Below are positions 47,755-57,401 of a DNA stretch of 64,000 bases, in pieces; position 1 is the stretch's first letter; every line of letters begins with the position of its first letter. The DNA is from Ectobius pallidus (lineage: Eukaryota; Arthropoda; Insecta; Blattodea; Ectobiidae): contig CAXKWD010000003.1 in NCBI GenBank assembly GCA_964059195.1, positions 193,402,174 through 193,466,173 of the forward strand, in the 5' to 3' direction. Under the pieces are notes generated by a model. That model saw only the letters and a program-made list of their open reading frames with translations, was not told the DNA's origin and made no database searches. The position numbers and the translations under genes are program-made.

Positions 47755-49281
47755 ATGTACTGTCATCCGGCGTATGGTTTAGCAAAACTGTTGGTTGAAA
47801 GATTAATGGGTATACAAAAAAGAACGAAATGGTCAATCGGCAACTCTTTTGAAGCAAGAGAAATTTTAGATAATGTTGTATACAACAAAGATCTTCGTAT
47901 GTTCAGTTTGGACGTCGTTTCTTTGTATCCTAGTGTCCCCAGAGCCCAAGCAGGAGAATATCTCTTTAGATGGCTTATTGAGTTGGGCGTGGATAGTATT
48001 GTTGCTAATGAGTACCTTAGGTGGTTTAATGTTTGTACTGATTACAACATTTTTCAGTTTAATGGTATTATCTATAAACAAAACGAAGGCTTGGCCATGG
48101 GGAACCCCGTGTCTGGTATTGTTTCGGACATTTTTCTTTTCTTCATGGAGAGATCCATTATTAGCAAATATGTGGACAGCATTGCTGTATATATTCGCTA
48201 TGTTGATGATATCTTGGTTATTTCTAGGAATGATATTTCTGGACAGCTTTTGGAGGATTTTAATGGTTTTAACAACAGAATGAAGTTTACTATTGAAAAA
48301 TCCGAGAATAATACTCTAAATTTCCTGGACTTAAGAATTGTCCTAGAGTATCCGAGGATTAAATTGGGCATTTATAGGAAAAATAATAAAGGTGAATTAT
48401 ATATTCATAAGAAATCCGCACACCACCATAGGATTAAACACAACGTTTGGCGTAACTTCGCCATTAGAGCCTTAAAGTTATGTAACAACTACAATGATTT
48501 ATATTCTGAAAAAAGGGAGATTTTTCGTTTAGCCAGGATTAATGGTTTTGATGATAGAAGAATGGATATGATATGGAAGGAGGCTGAAAAACATTTTATG
48601 AATAGAGATGGTGAGATTAAGGATCCTAATACTAATTATGTGGGTATGACCTACCACCCAGCCATGAGCGAACGTTACGAGAAGGTTTTTCGTAAGTTCG
48701 ATTTGGTTCCTGCCTACAAAACCAATAGAACCATTGACAAGATTTTTTCCGAATATAAAAGGTTCGGCAGAAACAAGGACCGAATGGAATATCCAGGGGT
48801 ATATTCAATCTCATGCTTGGATTGTAATAAGTTTTATATTGGTGAAACAGGTAGATCCTTTAAAATCAGACTTCGTGAGCACGAGAGAGATATTAGAAGT
48901 AGGAAAACGTCTACTGGTCTTAGCCAACATTTGATCGAGAATAATCACCGTATGGGTGCTTTGAAGATCTTAAAGGTTGAGGACGATGTTATTAAGAGAA
49001 AAGTGTGCGAAGCTTGGAATATCGGATGTAATAAAGATTTCGCTTTGAACCGATTTGACGGTGACTTGGGTGATGAGTGGTTGGGGATCATTAAGAGAAC
49101 AAAAAAGAATACACATGTTATACACTTTCCTCTTCCCCATGTGGATGTTATAGAAGAGTCCCCATATGAAATACCTGTGGATTGGATTAATAAGCATTTT
49201 CGTAATACCAACTTTTTGTCCCTTTCTAATTGTGCGCATTCCACTTACAACGGAAGTGTTTCTTATGACACGGACAATTGA
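47755..49281 (+). CDS. PLE reverse transcriptase with C-terminal GIY-YIG endonuclease (508-aa open frame, 5'-truncated)
   Basis: Reverse transcriptase joined to a GIY-YIG nuclease, the two-enzyme polyprotein of Penelope-like elements. RT motif A is SLDVVSLYPSVP (residues ~50-61), motif B GLAMGNPVSG (~113), motif C YIRYVDDILVI (~146-156), then NTLNFLDLRI. The endonuclease begins PGVYSISCLDCNKFYIGETG (~349) followed by R..E..R..TSTGLSQHLIENNH. The frame is open back to 47716, so the ATG at 47755 is just the first Met in a truncated frame (upstream residues HKPGIPLRPI belong to the RT). No internal stops: a fairly recent copy. N-terminal RT fingers are absent, so activity is unlikely. Confidence 0.92.
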   Translation: MYCHPAYGLAKLLVERLMGIQKRTKWSIGNSFEAREILDNVVYNKDLRMFSLDVVSLYPSVPRAQAGEYLFRWLIELGVDSIVANEYLRWFNVCTDYNIFQFNGIIYKQNEGLAMGNPVSGIVSDIFLFFMERSIISKYVDSIAVYIRYVDDILVISRNDISGQLLEDFNGFNNRMKFTIEKSENNTLNFLDLRIVLEYPRIKLGIYRKNNKGELYIHKKSAHHHRIKHNVWRNFAIRALKLCNNYNDLYSEKREIFRLARINGFDDRRMDMIWKEAEKHFMNRDGEIKDPNTNYVGMTYHPAMSERYEKVFRKFDLVPAYKTNRTIDKIFSEYKRFGRNKDRMEYPGVYSISCLDCNKFYIGETGRSFKIRLREHERDIRSRKTSTGLSQHLIENNHRMGALKILKVEDDVIKRKVCEAWNIGCNKDFALNRFDGDLGDEWLGIIKRTKKNTHVIHFPLPHVDVIEESPYEIPVDWINKHFRNTNFLSLSNCAHSTYNGSVSYDTDN

Positions 49282-49303
49282 GAGTTTTTCTCTTCTTGTA
49301 AAC

Positions 49304-49349
49304 AGTCGCCTGAAGAAGGTCTTATGTTTTGACCGAAACGTTGTGTGTT
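49304..49349 (+). ncRNA. Hammerhead ribozyme motif downstream of PLE ORF (intact core)
   Basis: CGC, CTGAAGA (49310-49316), stem II GGTC..GACC, GAAA (49335-49338), ACGT, cleavage triplet GTT, then GTG pairing with CGC (one G-U). It starts 22 bases after the PLE stop codon, on the coding strand, as expected for a PLE 3' terminal repeat. Confidence 0.68.
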
Positions 49350-49429
49350 AATTACAAATAAATATCCACTTTAAACAATTTTTCTTTAATTTTGTGTAAA
49401 TATATTAATCAGTGGAAATCTGGACCATT

Positions 49430-49790
49430 ATGACAGATTTGTTGTATCTCTTTCCTCTTAGCACTTCAAATTTCATTTTTTTTTTGCATTAATGTTGCTG
49501 CACATGTCATTCTGTATCTAGCTAATCTGACGTTTATCATGTGTTAAATTACAGGCTATGCACCCTATGAAAATGACTTATGAAAATAACTCTGCTTATA
49601 TACATGTCAGATGATAGCAATATCCCACTGTAGTTCCGAGGTTTGTCCCAAACCTGTCAAGCCCAACTCTCGAAAATAAAGGTATAGGTACTTTTCAGTA
49701 TAAATTTAGTATCTTCTGGTGAAAGGGGCAAGAAACTCTATGAGTGTATCATAGACTAAATTGAAGAGCGTTTTTTCAAAAGCCGATATC
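49430..49790. repeat. Repeat family X, copy B right part
   Basis: Resumes the match to copy A at TTGTTGTATCTCTTTCC and continues through ATCCCACTGTAGTTCCGAGG to TATCATAGACTAAATTG. Confidence 0.65.
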
Positions 49791-50149
49791 TACATGGATA
49801 TCTCAGTGCAAGAGGTGACTAAGTGCCATCAAGAAAAGTGCTAATATTTGTGTGTATTGACCAGCAAAGATCGTATTTTATCTAAGCCAAACATGACAAA
49901 CAGCCTTGCTGTATCAGTTACAGACACAGTAAAGGCTGCTAGTCAATGTTGGCTGCCCTCTTCAAAGGTGTTTTCTTTTTTAATGTTATTCATTTCTGTT
50001 AGTAACCGCGCCAACGTATGTTAACCTATAACATTGTAGTGAAGAAAGTTGTTAATTGGCAAACCACTTGACTTGTATACATCAACAAGTTGATGATAAA
50101 CATTTAACATATGTTAACTGCAACATGTTGGTGTTAAATGTATATCAAT

Positions 50150-51440
50150 GGAGACACAGCTTAAAACCTTTCTTAAAATATAACCAAACACACTTTTGGA
50201 TATTCCTCTACCACATCTGCAATGACATTTGTGCTAAGATGTGGCAAGTCAGGCAAATTACTAGTTTGGAAAGCTGAGACATTCAAATTTAAAGCACCTA
50301 CTTTCTTTTCTTTTACCTGAGAAAAAAGATGTCCCCACTCGACCCCTGCACAATTACCAGTAGTACCTGGTGTCAGATATGCATTAAACAATACATGTTT
50401 AAAAGCAATAACAAACATTTTAGGAGCTGGATTACTACAGTGGCTGCCTTTCTGTTTTATAATTGAAAACAGATTGAATGGATATTGGTTCAGTCTTCTT
50501 GTCAAAATAAAATTAAAAGAATACTTGCAATGAAGTAGGCCAAGCAGTGCCTGGATATTCTTACGCCATCCATTTTTGCATCTAATTCTTTTTGTTTTGT
50601 CTTTACTGTCACCAACGAATTTCCACAATAAAATCCATTCCTTCATATCTAGCAAAAACTATGTGAACCTTCATGTACAGCCCTTCTCCTCTCCACATTA
50701 CAGTTCAAAGATCAACATTAAAAACATCAAACAAATCATTTACTCCACAGTATCCAAAGCATCTTTAGTCATTAGACCACTATGAACAAGAAGTTGGACA
50801 GCCACTGACTTACTAAACACCGGTTTGACCTTCATCTCGGAAAATGCAGGCAACTCGACTTCTCGCTTAGTAAGTTTGGGGACTTAAGTTGAACTGGAGA
50901 TTCTGATCACTTTAGTGCAATTCGCTAATAACACCCCAAGATGCAACACACTGTTCACAATCTTCTTTTTTAAACACAATGTTGTAGTTATTTAAATTAT
51001 TTCGCACACTCTTTAAAAGGTGAGGAGTATAAAAGAAAACAAACACTTTATCTTCAACTTCAACAATAGGTTTTTCTATAGAAATGTCCATTTCTCTATG
51101 AAACTTAGTGAATTTCATTCCTTGATCTGTGACCAGTGCCTTCACCAAGCTTTTGAACACACAATTCAAACCATATTTTTTAATTAGACCAACACTAGCA
51201 CATTTGTTGGAGAAATAATAAGCTAATGGTTGCTTACATTTGGTGATAATTCCTGAAACCATTGGCACCAATATATTATTAGCGACCTTATTATTGACTT
51301 CTTCTTGTCCGAAATCTTCGAACCCAAAAACTCGGTCTGAGGCACTGTCATAGCAAAACGAAGTCGGCACTGGAGGATCTACCTTTGTACTTGATGATTT
51401 TGCTGCCCGATTTTCTGGATCTCCTATAACCAATGAGAAT
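50150..51440 (-). pseudogene. P-element (THAP9-like) transposase relic
   Basis: Minus strand in order: 51433-50912 reads DRVFGFEDFG, KQPLAYYFSN, LVTDQG and PHLLKSVRNNL; ~50865-50740 reads ELPAFSEMKVKPVFSKSVA; 50600-50500 reads CKNGWRKNIQALLGLL and ILTRRLNQ, followed by FSIIKQKGSHCSNP. This is the collinear order of the P-element/THAP9 catalytic and C-terminal regions. The N-terminal THAP zinc finger is not seen. Stops and shifts between blocks show decay, though some breaks could be introns. No TIRs found. Confidence 0.85.
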
Positions 51441-51832
51441 ACAAATTAAATTAGTGGCTTCCAGTTTTGAAAATGTCTAAGTCCACAATCTGTTGCACTA
51501 TTATAACCTTCTTCATGGACAATAATTTTGTTAGATTCTGGACTTCCCCATACAGAGATGTTAATTAATGTATATCGTCGTTGCGCCTGCAAAATCAGCT
51601 ATGTGAATTGGCAGAGCTTTACAGGAGATGAAAAGATTCTACCGTGTAATTATGATATAAATTTAAAGTTAACAAGAGTTTATCCCAATAAGTTACTTAT
51701 TTACCTCCTCTGCCTGTACCATAGGTACTATAGGTAGAGGAAGTACTGTTTTCGATTCCTAAATTCGAAGTTGACTTTTTAACATAAATACACATTTCAA
51801 GGCCCCCTGAATCCAAAAATACTATTTTTGTA

Positions 51833-52450
51833 ACATGTCTGTGTGGAAGTCTGTGAACAGGCTAGCTCCAAAACGGAAAATCGTATGAAAACAACATTTC
51901 GTATTTGGGTCAGGCACCCTCTGAAGATGTGAGCCGAAGATTGGCGACAAGTCTCTCTTATTTTTAAGGGGACTTTACATGAAGAAATTTATGTTTTTTT
52001 GCGATTTTCTTGAAAACGGTTCTAACGATTTTCTTTAAATTTTGCATATAGGTTGCTTATACTAAGAGCTAAAACTTTCATTTGAAACATTTTTTCGAAC
52101 AAATTCTCTGAAGGGTAGTTATAAGCCACCCACTGTGAATGTATGCTCTTTGCATTACAGCCTCTTGTAACAGAAAATCGTATGAAAACAAAATTTTGTA
52201 CTTGGGTTAGGTATCTTCTGAGGCTGTGACACAAAGATTGGCGACAACCTTCTCTTATATTTAAGGGGACTTTATATAATTATTTTTTTGCAATTTTCTC
52301 AAAAATAGCTCTAACGATTTCCTTTAAATTTTGTACATGGCGTGCTTATAAGCTAAAACTTTTAACTGAAACTTTTTTTCAAAAAAATTCTCTGAAGGGT
52401 GGTTGTAAGCTATCCACTGTCTGTAGAAACTCTGTCTTTCCTGGTGAACA
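51833..52450. repeat. ~300-bp tandem duplication
   Basis: Two units share GAAAATCGTATGAAAACAA, AAGATTGGCGACAA, TTAAGGGGACTTTA and TTCTCTGAAGGGTRGTT; the first unit starts ~51870, the second ~52173. The second unit continues into a segment found inverted at 58722-59262. Confidence 0.72.
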
Positions 52451-52815
52451 ACTCAATAAGTGGACATTCACGGCCTCTTATTCTATATAAGTATGTGAAG
52501 TGAGAAAGATGTATTGTTGGCCATGCTTACAGTAAAGAAATATCTGAGGGGAATATTCGATAAATTTTGGAAACGATTCTTAACGGCAGAAAGTTTAATA
52601 AACGTTTGTAGTCACTTGTTTTTCTTTCTTTCTTTTTTTGTTTGTTCATACCCTGTGCTTTTAGTTGCAACATTCAAAGAAGAGGCTATAAGGTATTTAC
52701 AGCATAATTAGTGTAAAATTGTGTCTTGCGATTTTGTACAAGGATATTTGAATACTACTAACTTTTATTTGAGCAGAGGAAGTTATGTGACTTTCACATC
52801 AGATTTTTTATCTTC
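52260..52815. repeat. Repeat family Y, copy 1 (inverted relative to 58722-59262)
   Basis: Landmarks shared with the reverse complement of 58722-59262: AACAACTCAATA.GTGGACATTCACGGCCTCTTATTCTATATAA (in parts), GAAAGATGTATTGTTGGCCATGC and GAGGAAGTTATGTGACTTTC. No conserved frame. Confidence 0.7.
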
Positions 52816-52894
52816 TGCTACTACACTAAATCATTATCTGCAGAATAAAGTGACCTTGCTGATACTATTATTAAATCGGTATGTTTTGATTATA

Positions 52895-53648
52895 CAGTGA
52901 ACACCGCTTAATGTAATCGCAGATAATGTTACCACTTTTATGAAGTCTTTATGGATTAATACTCATACAATGAAAAAATGATTGTTTATTGTGATCAAAG
53001 ATTTGGTTTATGTTATCACATATTCCTTTTTGAAGCTTTATTTTCAAGTACTGTACGTCAATCAAAATTTCATTTTTAAGGAATTAGTTTCTAACTCTAC
53101 TGTATTGAGTTGTAGCAATTCTGTTCCCAGCTCACAGAATGAGCAGTTTGAGGGGTGGCATTACTAACTTTCTCTTTTAAGCAGTAAAACATGTATCATC
53201 CCTTAGTTAAGCTGCAGCTTTTGATTTATGAAGATAACAGTGTTGACATGCAGTGATGACTAGTGTAAAATGAGAATACTTGAACAGACAGATGTTAGAT
53301 GTTTTGCTGCATGGTGTTCACCATAGATCAGTATAGATTTCCAAAACACTCGTAACTGAGCATGGAGTATTGGTTAATGGACTCTAAAGGACAGTAAAAA
53401 CAATTTAAAACTTTGTTACTGGTTGCAGAAATAGTTGCTTGCAGTCTATTACTCTATTGGCCTATGAGTGATTCAATGATTCACAGTTACGTATTATTTC
53501 ATGAATAATTTTTAATTCTGGTTTGTAGTGTATTATCTTATATATGGATAAATAACCTTCATTTAATTCCTTCGGATACTGTTATCAATCAGTTAATGTT
53601 ATCAGATTAGCTGCGTCCCGAAGTGATCACAAGAAGCGGAGTGTACTG
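52895..53648. mobile_element. pogo/Tigger-like non-autonomous element 4
   Basis: Termini CAGTGAACACCGCTTAATG and, right end reverse-complemented, CAGTACACTCCGCTTCTTG, with flanking TA. Subterminal AATGTTATC/GATAACATT words occur at both ends. No clear transposase. Confidence 0.7.
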
Positions 53649-54012
53649 TATTAACTGTTTGATTTTTACAATAACTAGCCTACTGTAAAATAAAACAAAA
53701 CATCAGCAGTTAATTTTCATTTTCGTAATTTAAAAATTTGAAATGAATAAGGAGTGAATACACAAATGATAAGGCAATAAACTGAAGTATCTTCTCACGA
53801 GTTTGCTTGTATAATATCTGCAGTTTCCTTGAGATTCGAGTGCTAACATTACACAGCGTCTTGCTCAGCTCTAATTTCTAGCAATAGATACTAACGAAAT
53901 GAAAATGTCAACAGTCTAACACGGCTGAAGATAACAATAGCGTGTTGTATTGTGATAGCTTAAGATAACACAATCGTTGTTGTGCAGCTTATTTCCTGTG
54001 TGCATTGTAATG

Positions 54013-54895
54013 TACACAAGGTCTGTTAGAAAAGTATCCGACCTTTTTTTTCTCTCGAAAACCTGACGGATTTGAACCAAGCACGCTTGGATGAGCCGAC
54101 CTTGAACCTTCGTGCGCATGTGTGAATTTTTTCCCGCCTGTAGAAAGCGTTTGTTGCTGGCAAGCAGCATTTGAGTGAGGTAGTGTGTAGTGATCTCGTC
54201 GTTGCAAGGAAAATGACTGAAATGTCTGAAACTGGGCGACAGCCAGGTGGAAACCATTCGGCAAATTCAGACGGCTTTCGGTGATGATGCTATGGGCATC
54301 ACACATATTAAGAAGTGGTACAACCAGTTTAAAGACGGCCGGTGGTGAGCGAGCCATGCTCCGGTCGACCATCAACATGCCGAAATGACCAAGTCATTGC
54401 CAAAGTGAACGCTGTGGTGATGTGGGACTGTCATGTGAGTATCCGAGAAATTGCGGAAGGGGTGGGCATCATCACTTTTTCGGCACATTCAATTACGACC
54501 GAAGATTTGGCCATGAAGAGAGTGGCAGCGAAATTCAATGCCGATGCTGCTGACGACGGAGCAAAAGCAACTTCGTGTTGAAGTCTCACATGACATGCTG
54601 GACTCCAAAAACAGTGACCCCGACTTCATGAACACCTTAATGAGTGGTGACGAGTCCTGGTGTACGGGTACCACCCGGAAACCAAATTCCAGTCGTCACA
54701 ATGAAAAAACGACGAGAGCATTACACACTACCTCACTCAAATGCTGCTTGCCAGCAACAGACGCTATCGACAGGCGGGAAAAAATTCATATATGCGCACG
54801 AAGGTTCAAGGTCGGTTCATGCAAGCGTGCTTGGTTCAAATCCGTCAGGTTTTCGAGAAAAAAAAAAGTCAGATACTTTTCTAACAGACCTCGTA
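54013..54895 (+). mobile_element. mariner element with ~190-bp TIRs and deleted transposase
   Basis: Tips AGGTCTGTTAGAAAAGTATC (left) and the matching right end with AGGTCTGTTAGAAAAGTATC reverse-complemented, TA nearby on both sides. Arms pair for ~190 bp (54019-54205 with 54710-54891), including ATTTTTTCCCGCCTG and TGCTTGCCAGCAACA. Inside, frames show HTH-region words (VSIREIAEGVGI) and EQKQLRVEVSHDML..MSGDESWC, which includes the first catalytic Asp block; the rest of the DDE domain is gone. Confidence 0.8.
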
Positions 54896-55089
54896 TTGTC
54901 AAGGCCAGTTATGTGTACAAATATGTGTGCCGTATTAGCAGTCAAGAATGGCTATGTGAACTCTAATGCACATTACCACTTTACAGCATGTAGCCAATTT
55001 TTTTTCTTTGCTTGCACAAATCTGACAATCAAAGTTCCATATGCCCGGTTGTAAGGATCAATGCTAAGGAATATCCTACTTCTATCAGG

Positions 55090-55543
55090 AATTTCTTCAG
55101 TGAGGTGTAGTGCGATTTTTATGGGCTAAAGGGCATACATAACCTGAGTGAAATTCCAGGGACATGCGTGGCATGTATGGGGATGACTGTATGGACCATA
55201 GCTATGTCTGGAGGTGGTGTGCATTCTTCGAAGATGGCCGTGATCTGATAACCTTTCATTTGTTTGGTCCCATGAAGAAATTCCTGGCCAGTAAACGTTT
55301 TGCGTCAGATGCAGAAGTGAAAACAGCAGTCCGGAGATGGCTATACTCCAAGCTAACGGATTTCTACGAGCAGGGTATTTTGAAAATTATATCACGATGG
55401 GAGAAATGTGTTGAGAAACTTGGCGAATTTATAGAAAAACTGACAAAAGATGTTCCTTCATGTGCGCATTTGTTTGTAATTGTACCTATTAAACTTGTAA
55501 AAAAAAAATATTGTGCATTACTTTTCAATCCACCCTCATATAA
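55090..55543 (+). mobile_element. mariner element (same family as 15035-15742), left end missing
   Basis: Right TIR (reverse complement TATGAGGGTGGATTGAAAAG) matches the 15-kb copy. Frames: MRGMYGDDCMD and RWCAFFEDGRD from the N-terminal HTH, joined by deletion to FGPMKKFLASKRFASDAEV and RRWLYSKLTDFYEQGI from the C-terminus. The left TIR was not found. Confidence 0.75.
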
Positions 55544-55667
55544 TAGGGGTTGAAACAATTAAGTGGTGCAATAAAACAAAATGAAGCAATTTGTATACAG
55601 TAGAGCATGTCAATAAGTTAAAATCAATCAGAAATAAAAACACTTGTTGCTCCACTTACATAATATT

Positions 55668-55716
55668 AGGCAGGACCGGTTTCAAGGAAGATCAGCTTCC
55701 TTATCCTCAGCTGGAT
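55668..55716 (-). ncRNA. Hammerhead ribozyme motif, PLE 2 pLTR on coding strand (intact core)
   Basis: Minus strand: CAG, CTGAGGA (55704-55710), stem II AAGGAA..TTCCTT, GAAA (55680-55683), self-complementary ACCGGU, cleavage triplet GTC, then CTG pairing with CAG. It overlaps the 3' end of the ORF. Confidence 0.7.
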
Positions 55717-57062
55717 GTCGACTGGTGTGGTGCTGGGAGATCCAAGTCTGTAGTTGGCGCTGTGCTGCCATCTGTCTTCCCCAGGATCAAACTAAAAATC
55801 TCGTCGGCCAATGGTATATCAAAATTCATTGCCCTGTCTTTATTTTTTAAAATGAAAATCTTCTCCCATGTCATTAATTCTAAAGGTCTTTTAACATGTT
55901 TTAACAATTTTATGTTGTTATTAATGTGATGGTCACATGTATATGCATGAAAAGCTATGGCCGATTTTTCCGTGTGCATCAATCTGACGTTGTTCAAATG
56001 TTCTTTCATTCTAGCTTCAAGGTTTCTTCTGGTTTGTCCGATATATATACTGTGGCAATCTTTACAGTCAACTTGGTAAATGCCTGATAATTTGAGTTTG
56101 GGAACACTATTTCTTAATGGGTGGTTAAGTAGGTTCCTAAGGTTGAATTTATTTTGTGGAGCCAGTTTTATATTCACGTCCTTGAATACTTTCTCAAACC
56201 TGTAAAATACTTTCGGGTGGAAGGTGAATTTCCTATATATCGGCTTCTCATTATCATTGTTTGCTAAGGTGCAATTGTCTCTGATCATTTTTCTTTTTCT
56301 ATGTTTAGAAATCATCTTATCGATGAATTCCATATTGAAGCCATTCTGCACAGCGACCTTCTTTATATGTATATATTCTTTCCTATATTCCACTTCTGAT
56401 AATGGGATATATATCAGTCTGTGTATTAAGCTGTGAAATATAGCGAACTGGTGTGATCTTGGGTTGTAAACATTATATTTAATGTAGTTGTCAACGTGCG
56501 TGTCTTTCCTGTAAATTCCGAAATCCAATCTCCCCTCGTTCCTCATAATCTTCAGATCCAGAAATGGTAAGCTATTGTTTTGTTCTGTTTCCATCGTGAA
56601 TTGGATGGCCTGGTCTTGTAAATTCAACAATTTTATTGAGTCATTCAAGAATTTCCGTGGGACAATCGCAAAAATGTCGTCCACGTATCTGTACCAATAT
56701 TTAAAAATGTGTGGAAATGCTCTGGTAACCAATACTTCAAGGTGGCTCATATATAAATCCGCTAACATAGGCGATAATGGATTCCCCATAGCTAATCCTG
56801 TGGCCTGTTTGTAATAGTTATTATTGAAACAAAAGCTGTTTTGGCTAATACATAGGCCTATCAATAAATTATAACCTTCCATTTGCTCTTTGGTGAATTG
56901 GTTGAGTACAAACCATTTATTCAGTAAGTCTGGTAGTTTTTCAGTCGGAATGCTAGTAAATAAAGCGCAAACATCAAATGAAACTAACATTTCATCTGTC
57001 CCAATAGAAATGTTTTTGATTTTATCAATTAATTCATCTCCCAGCACCACACCAGTCGACAT
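55707..57062 (-). CDS. PLE reverse transcriptase/GIY-YIG endonuclease, second family (451-aa open frame)
   Basis: Residues ~24-40 read MLVSFDVCALFTSIP (RT motif A), ~88 GLAMGNPLSPMLADLYMS (motif B), ~121 YWYRYVDDIFAI (motif C), ~147 NNSLPFLDLKI, and ~328 SGIYQVDCKDCHSIYIGQTR (GIY-YIG) with LEARMKEHL following. It differs strongly in sequence from the 47755 frame, so it is a separate PLE lineage. The first ~7 codons (starting MSTGVV) and the last ~12 are both encoded in the inverted terminal repeats: the ATG is supplied by the repeat, not by the original gene. No internal stop. Confidence 0.9.
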   Translation of the reverse strand: MSTGVVLGDELIDKIKNISIGTDEMLVSFDVCALFTSIPTEKLPDLLNKWFVLNQFTKEQMEGYNLLIGLCISQNSFCFNNNYYKQATGLAMGNPLSPMLADLYMSHLEVLVTRAFPHIFKYWYRYVDDIFAIVPRKFLNDSIKLLNLQDQAIQFTMETEQNNSLPFLDLKIMRNEGRLDFGIYRKDTHVDNYIKYNVYNPRSHQFAIFHSLIHRLIYIPLSEVEYRKEYIHIKKVAVQNGFNMEFIDKMISKHRKRKMIRDNCTLANNDNEKPIYRKFTFHPKVFYRFEKVFKDVNIKLAPQNKFNLRNLLNHPLRNSVPKLKLSGIYQVDCKDCHSIYIGQTRRNLEARMKEHLNNVRLMHTEKSAIAFHAYTCDHHINNNIKLLKHVKRPLELMTWEKIFILKNKDRAMNFDIPLADEIFSLILGKTDGSTAPTTDLDLPAPHQSTSS

Positions 57063-57108
57063 CCAGCTGAGGATAAGGAAGCTGATCTTCCTTGAAACCG
57101 GTCCTGCC
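57062..57108 (+). ncRNA. Hammerhead ribozyme motif, PLE 2 inverted pLTR (intact core)
   Basis: Same motif as 55668-55716 on the opposite strand: CTGAGGA 57067-57073, stem II AAGGAA/TTCCTT, GAAA 57094-57097, ACCGGTC|CTG. Both members of this pair keep all core bases, unlike the pairs at 16.5-17.2 and 46.2-46.4 kb. Confidence 0.7.
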
Positions 57109-57279
57109 TAATATTATGTAAGTGGAGCAACAAGTGTTTTTATTTCTGATTGATTTTAACTTAATTAAGTGGTGCTTGCTTCGAAAATTAATTTTGCCCT
57201 CAAGTTTCTCTTGGTTCTGTAAGGTCTGTGTTTAAAGTTTAGTAAAAATCGGTCAAGAATGTAGAGTTGTAAAGAGATC

Positions 57280-57401
57280 ACATAGAGTTTGTTGTATAGG
57301 CCTACCTATCCCCTTGGCTTAAAATTGCATTTATTTGCATTCTGCAGTTGTTTTTCATGTGTTAAATTATATGTATCCTTGTGAAAATGACTCTGCTTAT
57401 A
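57280..57401. repeat. Repeat family X, copy C left part
   Basis: Matches copy A around 2586-2720 (CTTGGCTTAAAATTGCATTT, GAAAATGACTCTGCTTAT) and stops exactly at the mariner left end. Confidence 0.65.

Larger units (their letters stand above)
47716..49390 (+). mobile_element. Penelope-like retrotransposon, 5'-truncated, inserted in repeat X
   Basis: Coding similarity to PLE reverse transcriptase starts abruptly at ~47719 (HKPGIPLRPI), just after copy B breaks off, so the 5' half of the element is missing. It carries the RT/GIY-YIG frame, a hammerhead at 49305-49348, and an AT-rich tail before copy B resumes at ~49430. PLEs prime reverse transcription at nicked targets and often yield 5'-truncated copies. 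Confidence 0.85.
55617..57167 (-). mobile_element. Penelope-like element flanked by ~125-bp inverted terminal repeats
   Basis: 55617-55741 and 57042-57167 are near-perfect inverted copies (TTAAAATCAATCAGAAATAA.. to ..GGTGTGGTGCTGGGAG). Each contains a complete hammerhead motif. Between them is a 451-codon minus-strand RT plus GIY-YIG frame. This is a full PLE 3' region with an inverted upstream pLTR, the 5' RT region being truncated. Confidence 0.88.

Noticed and set aside
51905..51945. CTGAAGA..CGAAGATT resembling a hammerhead core
   Set aside because: The intervening sequence is too short to form stem II, and the diverged copy at ~52212 keeps neither core; it belongs to the ~300-bp tandem repeat.
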